Shown here: positions 7,737 through 16,080 of the stretch, one piece after another
Layout: each line of letters begins with the position of its first letter
Numbering within the stretch: the stretch's first letter is position 1
Assembly (NCBI GenBank): GCA_024233345.1
Contig: JACKPT010000005.1
Span: forward strand, 124,001 to 188,000
Origin: Verrucomicrobiota bacterium
GTDB taxonomy: Bacteria; Verrucomicrobiota; Kiritimatiellia; CAIVKH01
Direction of reading: 5' to 3'
Length of the DNA: 64,000 bases
Translations under genes and position numbers: made by a program
The notes under the pieces: model-generated
What the model was told of the DNA's origin: nothing
The model's input: the letters and a program-made list of their open reading frames with translations, nothing else
The model's database searches: none

Positions 7737-9566
7737 ATGAATATTCTCGGCATCAGCGCATTTTATCATGACTCCGCCGCCTGCCTGCTCAAGGATGGAC
7801 GGATCGTCGCCGCCGCTCAAGAGGAGCGATTCACCCGCAAGAAGCATGACGAGCGCTTCCCCATGCACGCAGTGCGGTACTGCCTCCACGAGGCCGGTCT
7901 CCGGGGCGACCAGCTTGATGCGGTGGCTTTTTACGACAAGCCGATCGAAAAATTTGTTCGCATCCTCAAGACCTATTTCAGTGTCGCGCCTCAGGGACTG
8001 CAATCGTTCATGATGGCGATGCCGGTCTGGATGCGGGAGAAGCTGTGGATTCCTCTGGAAATCGAAACCGCTCTCGACGCCTGTGGCATCAAGATGCCGC
8101 AAGATGCCCTGTATTTTCCGGAGCATCACGAATCCCACGCCGCGAGCGCTTTCTATCCGAGTCCGTTCGATTCGGCTGCGGTGCTCACGGTGGACGGGGT
8201 GGGGGAATGGTCCACCACCGCGATCGGTCACGGCCGGGGCCATGAGCTGGATATCCTTTTTGACATTCATTTCCCGCACTCGCTCGGGTTGTTGTATTCC
8301 GCCTTTACCTACTTCACCGGATTCAAGGTCAACAGCGGGGAGTACAAGCTCATGGGGCTCGCACCATATGGCCAGCCGACCTATGTCCGCGAGATCTACG
8401 ACCACCTCATCGATGTGAAGGCGGATGGGTCCTTCAAGCTGAACATGGAGCTGTTTGGTTATCTCGACGGACTGACCATGACCAATGACAAGTTCAGTGA
8501 AGCCTTCGGGGGCCCCCCGCGCAAGGCGGAGTCGGAAATTTCGCAGCGGGAGATGGATCTTGCGCGCTCTGTACAGGTGGTCACCGAGGAGGTCATCCTG
8601 AAGATGGCAAACCATGTGCAGGCTTTGACCGGGGAGAAAAACCTGGTCATGGCGGGCGGGGTGGCCCTCAACTGCGTCGCCAATGGCCGACTGCTGCGCG
8701 AAGGACCTTTTGACAACATCTGGATTCAACCCGCGGCGGGAGATGCGGGGGGCGCCCTCGGGGCGGCCCAACTGGTCTGGCACAAGGTTCACCAGAAACC
8801 CCGCACAGTGGTGCCGTCAAAAGACGCCATGCAGGGATCCTTCCTGGGCCCGAATTTTGATGCGGAAGTGGAAGCCTATCTGGAGGCGCGGGGTTATCCC
8901 TATCGCAAGCTGAGTGAAGCGGAGTGGGCGCCTGAGGTGGCCCGGCTGGTTGCCTCGGAGAATGTCATCGGCCTCTGCCAGGGCCGGATGGAATTCGGTC
9001 CCCGCGCCCTCGGCGGCCGCTCCATTATCGGTGACGCTCGCTCCGAGAAAATGCAATCGGTCATGAATCTCAAGATCAAATACCGGGAATCCTTCCGGCC
9101 ATTTGCCCCGACCTGCCTCGAGGAGGATGTCAGTGAGTATTTTGAACTCGAAAGCGAATCGCCTTATATGTTGCTGGTAGCCCAGGTTCGGGCTGACCGG
9201 TGCATTGGCCAGGCCGAGGCGGCTTCCCTCCCGATGCGGGAACGAATCAACCAGAAACGGTCGGACATTCCCGCGATCACCCATGTCGACTATTCCGCCC
9301 GGGTTCAGACCGTGAACCGGGAGAGGAATCCCCGCTATTATGACCTGATCAAGGCCTTCAAGGACCAGACCGGGTATGGGGTGATTATCAATACTTCCTT
9401 CAATGTGCGGGGTGAACCGATTGTCTGTACCCCCGAGGATGCCTACCGATGCTTCATGCGAACGGAAATGGATTACCTCGTCCTCGGTGACTGTCTTCTG
9501 TCCAAAACCGACCAGCCTGAATGGCAGGAAAAAGGGGACTGGCGCGAAGACTTTGTCCTGGATTAA
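7737..9566 (+). CDS. Carbamoyltransferase, NodU/CmcH/SxtI family
   Basis: 609-residue enzyme that should move a carbamoyl group from carbamoyl phosphate, through an adenylate, to a sugar or other hydroxyl. The N-terminal ASKHA/TsaD-like domain has GISAFYHDSAACLL, the metal-binding HHESHAASAFYPS near residue 129, and GGVALNCVANG near residue 304. The C-terminal YrdC-like domain carries FGPRALGGRSIIGDAR near residue 420 and NTSFNVRGEPIV. Only two bases separate it from the SxtJ-like gene, so they are co-transcribed. The nearby glycan export locus suggests a surface sugar as acceptor; the small SxtK-like gene sometimes found downstream is absent. Confidence 0.92.
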   Translation: MNILGISAFYHDSAACLLKDGRIVAAAQEERFTRKKHDERFPMHAVRYCLHEAGLRGDQLDAVAFYDKPIEKFVRILKTYFSVAPQGLQSFMMAMPVWMREKLWIPLEIETALDACGIKMPQDALYFPEHHESHAASAFYPSPFDSAAVLTVDGVGEWSTTAIGHGRGHELDILFDIHFPHSLGLLYSAFTYFTGFKVNSGEYKLMGLAPYGQPTYVREIYDHLIDVKADGSFKLNMELFGYLDGLTMTNDKFSEAFGGPPRKAESEISQREMDLARSVQVVTEEVILKMANHVQALTGEKNLVMAGGVALNCVANGRLLREGPFDNIWIQPAAGDAGGALGAAQLVWHKVHQKPRTVVPSKDAMQGSFLGPNFDAEVEAYLEARGYPYRKLSEAEWAPEVARLVASENVIGLCQGRMEFGPRALGGRSIIGDARSEKMQSVMNLKIKYRESFRPFAPTCLEEDVSEYFELESESPYMLLVAQVRADRCIGQAEAASLPMRERINQKRSDIPAITHVDYSARVQTVNRERNPRYYDLIKAFKDQTGYGVIINTSFNVRGEPIVCTPEDAYRCFMRTEMDYLVLGDCLLSKTDQPEWQEKGDWREDFVLD

Positions 9567-9599
9567 GGTTTCCCAGATCGGGCAGACAGGCACCAGGCC

Positions 9600-9633
9600 A
9601 CCCGAAACCTGAAACCAGACACCCGAAACCTGC
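9600..9633. repeat. Short direct repeats after the carbamoyltransferase gene
   Basis: ACCCGAAACCTG occurs twice 21 bases apart (from 9600 and 9621) with a partial GAAACC between, in the gap between converging genes. Related strings appear in the intergenic stretch 58292-58327. Confidence 0.5.
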
Positions 9634-9634
9634 C

Positions 9635-10204
9635 TTACTCCCCGTCCGAGCCGCCGCCCTCCCGGACCCCCTTGAACTGCCCCGCCTTGTCGGCAAACAG
9701 CACATTAAACGAGGTCAGGCTTCCGTAACTGCGGGTGATGTAGCCTTCCAACTCCAGCTTCTCTTCGCTGGAAAGTGAGGGATGGTTGTTGATTTTCTGT
9801 TCCAGAACCCGAAGCTTCTCCCGGATACCGATGATTTTCTTGAAGAACATCTCAATGGGTAAGCTCTTGCCGGCAACCCCGTCTTTTCCCGGAATCAATT
9901 CCATGGTGCCCCCGGTCCATCGGGGGGATAACTCAAGCTGCATATCCACCCATCCATAGTCGCCAAGCACCTCCGCCACCGCCTGTTTGATCCGGTCGAT
10001 GGACTCATTACCGGCCATTTCAACTGGTTTGAGTCCTTGAAAGGAAGCGGAAACCTGTTTGGATTCTCCTCCCTTGAAGGCGATCACATAGCCGTTCGAT
10101 GTGTAGCCGGTGATCCGTCCGGTTCCAAAGCTGGGGTGATCCACGAGACTGCCCATGCCATAAGTCGGCACGGCTGATACTGATTCTGGCTGCTGTTCAT
10201 TCAT
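9635..10204 (-). CDS. Conserved hypothetical protein with a CarD/DUF3553-like N terminus
   Basis: 189 residues from ATG 10204, chosen because GGAGGA lies 8 bases upstream; an ATG at 10210 is too close to that site. Residues 14-50 (GSLVDHPSFGTGRITGYTSN) resemble the small beta-barrel seen in CarD-like and DUF3553 domains, where the Gly-Arg core binds RNA polymerase or similar partners. The C-terminal half is helical and charged (MFFKKIIGIREKLRVLEQKI), possibly coiled coil. Related helical proteins are common in PVC genomes. Exact role unknown. Confidence 0.65.
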   Translation of the reverse strand: MNEQQPESVSAVPTYGMGSLVDHPSFGTGRITGYTSNGYVIAFKGGESKQVSASFQGLKPVEMAGNESIDRIKQAVAEVLGDYGWVDMQLELSPRWTGGTMELIPGKDGVAGKSLPIEMFFKKIIGIREKLRVLEQKINNHPSLSSEEKLELEGYITRSYGSLTSFNVLFADKAGQFKGVREGGGSDGE

Positions 10205-10236
10205 GATCATCTTCCTCCAGACCTTGGTAATGAGGG

Positions 10237-10266
10237 TTGCCACCGAGGCCATTCAGCGACTAGAAT
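10237..10266 (+). promoter_or_regulatory. Sigma-70 promoter for the glycan export operon
   Basis: TTGCCA at 10237-10242 and TAGAAT at 10261-10266 are separated by 18 bases. The predicted start of transcription leaves a leader of about a dozen bases before the glycosyltransferase ATG at 10285. Both boxes match consensus in five of six positions. Confidence 0.6.
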
Positions 10267-10284
10267 AACGGCTTTCTACAGGAT

Positions 10285-11241
10285 ATGACAACGGATTACG
10301 AAAATCAGCATCGATTTGATGACACCATTTCGGTCGTAATCCCCGTACTCAATGCCGGGAAGTATCTACCGACCCTGCTCCCGGCAATCTTCTCGCAGCG
10401 ACCGGTGGCCCCCGGCGAGGTCATCCTGGTGGATTCCGCCTCCACCGACAATACACGTGAGGTGGCGGCAACGTTTGATCGCGTGCGGGTGATTCCCGCC
10501 GGTGCCTTCTCCCATGGCCGCGCTCGCAACCTGGGCGTGCGCGAAGCCAAAGGCACCTTTGTGATCCTCATGACGCAAGATGCCCTTCCGGTGGGCGATG
10601 ATTGGCTGCGCCCCCTGCTGGCTTCATTTGAAGACCCCCAAGTTGCTGCAGTGTATTCCCGGCAGGTGCCCTATGAAAACGCTACCCCGATGGAGCGGTT
10701 CTTCCTGTCGGTTCATTTCCCCGATGGAAATCTGACCTTACAAAGAAAAAAGGAGGGTCGCGATATCCAGTTTACCGATGCCTTTTTCTCAAATGTCAGC
10801 GCCGCCTATCGGAGGGCGACTCTCCTTGCGTGTCCATTTGATGAGACGTTAATTATGAGTGAAGATCAGCAAGTATCACGAGATCTATTGAATCATGGAT
10901 ACCTTGTTGGATACCAGCCCGCCTCTGTTGTGCTTCATTCCCATCGATATTCATTGAGGTCGATCTTTTGCCGCTATTTTGACAGTGTCTATTCCATCAT
11001 GCAGATTTTTCCTGATCATGGCATTAAGGAAAGTTCCTCGATTGGGTTGAGCTACCTCTGGCGGGAAGCTTGGCACATTTTAACCAAGCATCCGCTATGG
11101 ATTCCGTATTATATCGGCTATGTATTTTCCCGTTCTACCGGGACGATGGCGGGCCACTGCGCTGATCATTTACCCAGGTCGCTTTTGCGGAAGATCAGCA
11201 TGCATGCCTACCACTGGTCGGACAAAGGAACCGCGTCATGA
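10285..11241 (+). CDS. Family 2 glycosyltransferase (rhamnosyltransferase-like)
   Basis: 318-residue GT-A enzyme. The nucleotide-binding N terminus SVVIPVLNAGKYLPTLLPAI, the first acidic motif DSASTDNTREVA (residues 51-62) and MTQDALPVGDDWL (the DXD position, residues 96-108) are clear; the catalytic acidic region is SEDQQVSRDLLNHGY near residue 192. The closest style is RfbF/WbbL-type rhamnosyltransferases. Its stop overlaps the ABC permease start (ATGA). The first 450 bases are GC-rich while the rest is AT-rich, suggesting a recombination joint inside the gene. Confidence 0.88.
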   Translation: MTTDYENQHRFDDTISVVIPVLNAGKYLPTLLPAIFSQRPVAPGEVILVDSASTDNTREVAATFDRVRVIPAGAFSHGRARNLGVREAKGTFVILMTQDALPVGDDWLRPLLASFEDPQVAAVYSRQVPYENATPMERFFLSVHFPDGNLTLQRKKEGRDIQFTDAFFSNVSAAYRRATLLACPFDETLIMSEDQQVSRDLLNHGYLVGYQPASVVLHSHRYSLRSIFCRYFDSVYSIMQIFPDHGIKESSSIGLSYLWREAWHILTKHPLWIPYYIGYVFSRSTGTMAGHCADHLPRSLLRKISMHAYHWSDKGTAS

Positions 11242-12017
11242 TTGTGCTTGATATCTATCGATATGCTTTGTGGAACCTGATTCTCAAGGACTTTCGGGTC
11301 CGTTATCGCAATATGTCACTAGGGGTGTTGTGGTCGATTTTGAATCCTCTGATCATGCTGGGGGTGCTGGTTGTGGTTTTTGGCTATATTTACCCGAATA
11401 AAACCATTCAGTATTATCCCGTATTTTTATTGCTGGGTCTGATTCCCTTTAATTTCTTTTCGCTGTGTATTTCATCCAGTACCACGGCTTTGCTGGAGAA
11501 TAGCTCATTGATCAAGAAGTTGATGTTCCCCCGGATCATTCTTCCCGTGTCCATCGTCCTTTCCCAGGTGATTCACCTGGTGATTCAACTCGGACTACTG
11601 GCGGTGTTCATTGTCATGTTTCACGTTCCGATTACCGCCCATTATTTATGGTTACCCCTGATCTTTATGGTCGAATTGGTCTTTATTCTGGGATTAGCCC
11701 TAATTTGCTCTTCATTGGATGTGTATTTTCGGGATACGTTATACATCGTTCAGTCAACCCTGACCGTCCTTTTCTGGTTTACTCCGATTTTCTATCCAGC
11801 CTCTCTGGCCAATGAGAATCTGCCGCGTCCTCTGTATTTGCTCTTTATGGCGAATCCGCTTTCCGGTTGCATCGAGGCAGCCAGGCGTGCGGTTCTTGGA
11901 CAAACCTCTCCGGAACGTGATTTATTTCTCATGGCGATGGTCGTGGCCTTCGGCACCTTTCTACTCGGCTCTTTGTTGTTTCGGAAAATGGAAAAGAATC
12001 TGGCGGATTATCTATAA
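11238..12017 (+). CDS. Polysaccharide ABC transporter permease (Wzm/KpsM type)
   Basis: 259 residues with six hydrophobic segments and the ABC-2 signature LKDFRVRYRNMSLGVLWSIL at residues 14-33. Such permeases pair with a Wzt/KpsT ATPase to move undecaprenyl- or lipid-linked glycans across the inner membrane. The gene overlaps both neighbours (ATGA with the glycosyltransferase, TAATG with the ATPase), so the three form one operon. Its sequence is notably AT-rich compared with the flanking housekeeping genes. Confidence 0.92.
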   Translation: MIVLDIYRYALWNLILKDFRVRYRNMSLGVLWSILNPLIMLGVLVVVFGYIYPNKTIQYYPVFLLLGLIPFNFFSLCISSSTTALLENSSLIKKLMFPRIILPVSIVLSQVIHLVIQLGLLAVFIVMFHVPITAHYLWLPLIFMVELVFILGLALICSSLDVYFRDTLYIVQSTLTVLFWFTPIFYPASLANENLPRPLYLLFMANPLSGCIEAARRAVLGQTSPERDLFLMAMVVAFGTFLLGSLLFRKMEKNLADYL

Positions 12018-12757
12018 TGTCCACGGTCGCCATTCAAATCAGCGAAGTCAGCAAGCGGTTTATTCTGCGGAAACAGCGCCCTTTTCTTCTACATGAATTT
12101 GTTCGCAAGCTCTATGGTCGGCGAAACCCCGCCGATGAGTTTTGGGCGCTCAAGGAGGTCTCATTTACCATACAGAAGGGGGAATCGGTTGGTATTATCG
12201 GGCACAACGGAGCCGGGAAATCCACCTTGTTGAGTTTGATCATCGGGTCGGCAAGACCAACCCATGGCCACATACAAGTTGAAGGCCGGATCGGTGCCCT
12301 GTTGGAGCTGGGGGCTGGATTTCATCCTGATCTGACTGGCCGTGAGAATATCTTTCTCAATGCTTCTTTGCTGGGTTTGTCGCATGAGACCATTGCCAGG
12401 CAGTTTCAAGCCATCATCGACTTTTCTGAACTTGGGGAATTTATCGATGTTCCGATCAGAAATTATTCCTCGGGCATGCATGTCAGACTGGGTTTCTCGG
12501 TGGCCATTCATATCGACCCAGATATTTTGATCATGGATGAGGCGTTGGCGGTTGGAGATGCCAACTTTCAGCAGAAATGTCTCGCGAAAATTGAGGATAT
12601 GAAGTCCCGCGGCAAGACGTTGCTACTTGTGTCCCATGGTATGGAGAGCATTCAAAAATTGTGCTCAAAGGCGGTATGGTTGGAACATGGGACCAAGGTT
12701 CTGGAGGGCCCTGTCGGTGAGGTTATCGATGCCTACCATAAGCGTATGCGGGTATGA
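12017..12757 (+). CDS. Polysaccharide ABC transporter ATPase (Wzt/TagH type)
   Basis: 246 residues: Walker A GHNGAGKSTLL near residue 63, signature NYSSGMHVRLGFSVA near residue 152, Walker B DILIMDEALAVGD near residue 173 and the switch histidine in LLVSHGM. The N-terminal extension before the NBD (KRFILRKQRPFLLHEFVRKL) is typical of O-antigen exporters. It ends right after the nucleotide-binding domain and lacks the C-terminal carbohydrate-binding domain of Wzt proteins that recognise a modified chain end, so export probably does not depend on a terminal cap read by this subunit. Confidence 0.93.
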   Translation: MSTVAIQISEVSKRFILRKQRPFLLHEFVRKLYGRRNPADEFWALKEVSFTIQKGESVGIIGHNGAGKSTLLSLIIGSARPTHGHIQVEGRIGALLELGAGFHPDLTGRENIFLNASLLGLSHETIARQFQAIIDFSELGEFIDVPIRNYSSGMHVRLGFSVAIHIDPDILIMDEALAVGDANFQQKCLAKIEDMKSRGKTLLLVSHGMESIQKLCSKAVWLEHGTKVLEGPVGEVIDAYHKRMRV

Positions 12758-12759
12758 AC

Positions 12760-12788
12760 CGTCGTCCGGTTCGCTAGAAAAGACGACG
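12760..12788. terminator. Possible hairpin between converging genes
   Basis: CGTCGTC (12760-12766) can pair with GACGACG (12782-12788) across a 15-base loop, located where the plus-strand export operon meets a minus-strand operon. There is no T-run, so a bidirectional terminator role is only suggested by position. Confidence 0.25.
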
Positions 12789-13019
12789 TCGGTTCAGCCA
12801 TGAAAAAAATCGGTTGACCACCCGTTCATACCGGAGTGCCAATCGATAGCCGTACACCGGAATCAGGTGTGTGACACCAATCATGATCAGATTGTGAATG
12901 CCGGGCCAACGGCTAACTGCTCCCAGAGGTATTCCATAAGCCGCCAGGGCATGCTTGGCTGTTCTCCCGTAGGGAAGGCTGCGAAGGTCTCCGCTTGGTG
13001 TTTGCAACGGTGATTTCAT
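12774..13019 (-). CDS. Small protein coupled to the HAD-family gene
   Basis: 81 residues from ATG 13019, which overlaps the stop of the HAD gene as ATGA. It has a short hydrophobic stretch (HNLIMIGVTHLIPVYGYRLA) and a strongly basic end (NRFFSWLNRRRLF), so it may sit on the inner face of the membrane. I do not recognise a family. The overlap and operon position support it as a real gene. Confidence 0.55.
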   Translation of the reverse strand: MKSPLQTPSGDLRSLPYGRTAKHALAAYGIPLGAVSRWPGIHNLIMIGVTHLIPVYGYRLALRYERVVNRFFSWLNRRRLF

Positions 13020-15088
13020 GACAGGTGAATCAAATTGAGTGCGATGTGTTTCAGTGCGTACCAGGTTCGCAGAAAGGGGCGCCACATCAGGCTTCTTTCG
13101 GATTCCTCCCAAAGCCGCTGTGCCGGAGTATGATTTCGTTCGGTTGGGCTTCGGTTGCTATCAATATCGTTGACATGATGCCGATGGCGTAACAGGGCGA
13201 CTTCGCGCGTCTTAGGGAAGCCAAACTTAGCCACAATCGTGTGTGTTAGCCATGGCTTCATTCGGTTTGCATCATGCCCGGAAAGAATCAGAGCAATAGC
13301 GAGCGGTCCGGCAGCATCGAGAATACCTTGTTGGAGTGGTGCGATATGAAGACTCTGCTCATATTCCATTTGGAAAACCGGGTCATCCTTGTGACGAAAA
13401 ATGAGGCAAGAGTCAACCTGCTGGCTATAGCTCAATAAACCCGGTTCCGGAGGACGACAAACCTCCTCAAATAACTCGAGATAGTATTGGACCATACTGG
13501 CAAAGACATCTTGCCGCCGACCGTCATGAATCCATCCCGACAAGCGACTTTCGGAATGCTCTGGGAAGGGTATCTTGAATGTCGCAGCAAATAGCAGCCC
13601 ATGCAGGGTGGGCCGCTTTTTGAGTGGTGCAATGCAAAGATCGAAGAGACGCTGAATTGTACCAAGCCAGCCGATGTCGACGAGTCCGACATGTTGAAAA
13701 TCCAGTAACCCTTGGGATTGGATGTAGCGTATAAATCCTTGGTGAGCATCGGACTTTTGCTCCCGAACCTGTGCTTGGAAATCCTGGTCATCCAGCAGAT
13801 CGCGAAACCGGTTTGCGATTTCCGGGGTATGGCCCGGATAATTGGCGCTTAGATCGTCATGAAGTTTCAGCCCGTGGGCTCGCAGAAAGGGCTCCAGTGG
13901 CTCTGGATCAAGATCGGCTACACGGCACAAGTCTTGAAAATCCCGATTGCCCGGGGGAAGAAAGGCGATCATAGCCAAATCAGGACTGAGTCCAACCGCC
14001 CCGCAACTGGCGGCGGCAAGGGCCTTACGACTCACATGCAGATATCGCACCTCGGGAAGGGGTCCCCCCTCGGCAAGAATCGGTGCCATCCGCGACCAGA
14101 TCTGTTCGAAGAGATGGCCTTCACGTGATAGAAAGTAAAGTACCGGAATGGATTGCTCCCGGCTGGTTCTCTCCAGGTGGGCAATGAACCCTGCCAACAG
14201 AGGGCCAAAAAAACAGTATCCTTCCCGATAGAGCTGTTCCCCCCCGGTGAGTTGTTGTGCTTCAGCCTCAAGTGGGAGTGCAATTTGCAAAAGGTAGCGA
14301 CCATACCAAAAAGACTTCCGCTGGCTGGCAAGGAAATACCGTTGAAGAACAGCCTTGCGTTTCTTTTCCTCGGCGTCTCGCAGGCAATAAGCGGTAATTC
14401 CCAGAGAAGCCGGACGTAGGCCATCAGAAAATGGATGGTCGCCAATGTGAAGCCATCGGCGCGGTGAATAGCCATGACGCTCCACAAGCCGATAAAACCC
14501 CTGCCCGGAAGCCTTGGCCCGGCAGGAGTCCGCCGAAGAGTGGACCGATTGAAAATAGGCGCCCAATCCAGCTTGATGCAGCAGTTGTTGGATCGCGTCA
14601 CCGGGAAGATACATGTCACTGAGCGCAATCAGCGTTTTACCCCGGTCACGCAGGTGGGTCAGTAGGTCAATCCATGCCCGACGCGCAATCAACAGTCTGC
14701 TTTCCAAGGTCAATTCATAGTCCAGGATTTGGTCGAGGATGACAGAATTGGGTTGGGGGCCAAAGATTTCCTCGACCATCTCACCTATGAACTGAGGATA
14801 AATGGCTTCATGGTCGGGATGAATCAGGCCGTTTCGCTTGCGATGTTTTGCTTCGATTCTTCCGCGAATCCGCAAAACATGATCTGGGTGAATCGTAATC
14901 TCCTGACGGTTCGCGAGATTAGACACAAATCGGCAGACCGATCCCTTGATATGATCCGGGTCATGAACCCGCCGGATGAGCAACGTGTCGAATACATCAA
15001 ATGAGATGAGATCATAACGATCCTGATTTTTGAGTACGGTAGCGATCAGGTCGTCAAGGCTGTAGAAGGTATCGACCATCAAAGCCAT
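13016..15088 (-). CDS. COG5610-type HAD-superfamily protein of a glycan locus
   Basis: 690 residues. The N-terminal domain starts with HAD motif I SFDVFDTLLIRR (D31 and D34) and has motif II ALSDMYLP near residue 157 and HIGDHPFSDG near residue 219, so the phosphatase-type catalytic set looks intact. The remaining 450 residues form a second, uncharacterised domain. Proteins of this layout are frequent in surface polysaccharide clusters beside glycosyltransferases. The substrate is unknown; a sugar or lipid phosphate is a guess. The start has TAGGAG four bases upstream. It follows the GT2 gene by six bases. Confidence 0.82.
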   Translation of the reverse strand: MALMVDTFYSLDDLIATVLKNQDRYDLISFDVFDTLLIRRVHDPDHIKGSVCRFVSNLANRQEITIHPDHVLRIRGRIEAKHRKRNGLIHPDHEAIYPQFIGEMVEEIFGPQPNSVILDQILDYELTLESRLLIARRAWIDLLTHLRDRGKTLIALSDMYLPGDAIQQLLHQAGLGAYFQSVHSSADSCRAKASGQGFYRLVERHGYSPRRWLHIGDHPFSDGLRPASLGITAYCLRDAEEKKRKAVLQRYFLASQRKSFWYGRYLLQIALPLEAEAQQLTGGEQLYREGYCFFGPLLAGFIAHLERTSREQSIPVLYFLSREGHLFEQIWSRMAPILAEGGPLPEVRYLHVSRKALAAASCGAVGLSPDLAMIAFLPPGNRDFQDLCRVADLDPEPLEPFLRAHGLKLHDDLSANYPGHTPEIANRFRDLLDDQDFQAQVREQKSDAHQGFIRYIQSQGLLDFQHVGLVDIGWLGTIQRLFDLCIAPLKKRPTLHGLLFAATFKIPFPEHSESRLSGWIHDGRRQDVFASMVQYYLELFEEVCRPPEPGLLSYSQQVDSCLIFRHKDDPVFQMEYEQSLHIAPLQQGILDAAGPLAIALILSGHDANRMKPWLTHTIVAKFGFPKTREVALLRHRHHVNDIDSNRSPTERNHTPAQRLWEESERSLMWRPFLRTWYALKHIALNLIHLS

Positions 15089-15094
15089 GAACTC

Positions 15095-15979
15095 CTAACT
15101 GGATCGAAAACGGCGAAGGAAAGAACCAAGCCGACTGGATTTCAGGGCCTGGACGGGGGAGCCTTGAATCTCTGACAACTCCCGTTCCAACTGTACAAGT
15201 CTATCGGCTCCAGTGGCGACTCGAACGCGCTCCTGCTCTGAAATCCCGGCAAGTAAATACGTTCGAATAACCCGTTGATCTTCCAGGCGCGCCTTGATCG
15301 CACCCTCCTTGAGGGTATTGCTGCCGTGAATTCGATAGTGGAGCAGTTGATCGCCATCCAAGTAATGAACGGAACCCGGATTCGCCAGCATCATCCGAAA
15401 AATAAAGTCATAGTCATGTAGATAGCGCAAGGGGGAGAAGAATCCGGTTCTTTCAAAAGCAATACGGGAAAAAAACAGGTTTGACGTGGTCACCATCAGA
15501 TTGCCGTGGAGGAAGGCGGTATAGAGATCCCCAAGGGCAAAGTAGGTCTCTCGATTGTTCTTATGCCAATGATGCCAGAAAAAATTCGGATCGGTAATCG
15601 GCTGGTCGGCATCATTGATCGGGATCACATCGGTAAAAAGGCAGCTCGCCTGGAGAGTATCCTTTGCCTTCCACAATCTCTGGAGACGATCAGGATGATA
15701 GGTGTCATCGGAATTGATAATTGTCAGCCAATCCCCAGTTGCCAATTTGAGTCCGTTGTTCAGAGCGTTGTAGGCATCCTGATTTTCCTGATGGACATAT
15801 CGGATCCGTGCGTCTTGATCCGCTGCAGAGCGGACAAGTTCACCGGTGCGATCCTGTGAACCATCGTCAATTACCAGTAGTTCAAAGTCGCCGAAGGATT
15901 GCTTGAGGACACTTTCAACTGCCTGTTGAACATACCGTTCGTGGTTGTAAGCAGGCATGATGACCGATATCGCAGGCAT
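15095..15979 (-). CDS. Family 2 glycosyltransferase
   Basis: 294-residue GT-A enzyme with the standard N terminus ISVIMPAYNHERYVQQAVES, first acidic motif VIDDGSQDRTGEL near residue 36, NNGLKLATGDWLTIINSDDTY (DXD at about residues 90-93) and a WDxD-like region FFWHHWHKN / LRYLHDYDFIFRM near residue 186. Probably adds a sugar to the glycan exported by the Wzm/Wzt pair. First gene of the minus-strand glycosyltransferase, HAD, small-protein operon. Confidence 0.88.
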   Translation of the reverse strand: MPAISVIMPAYNHERYVQQAVESVLKQSFGDFELLVIDDGSQDRTGELVRSAADQDARIRYVHQENQDAYNALNNGLKLATGDWLTIINSDDTYHPDRLQRLWKAKDTLQASCLFTDVIPINDADQPITDPNFFWHHWHKNNRETYFALGDLYTAFLHGNLMVTTSNLFFSRIAFERTGFFSPLRYLHDYDFIFRMMLANPGSVHYLDGDQLLHYRIHGSNTLKEGAIKARLEDQRVIRTYLLAGISEQERVRVATGADRLVQLERELSEIQGSPVQALKSSRLGSFLRRFRSS

Positions 15980-16080
15980 GATGTGGTTACTTTGCTTTCT
16001 GGTGCAGGAAATTCAAGACCGAAACGCATCGGGGTTGAATGAACCTTACGGCGAGACCTTAGAGGCTGCAGAATTGACCG

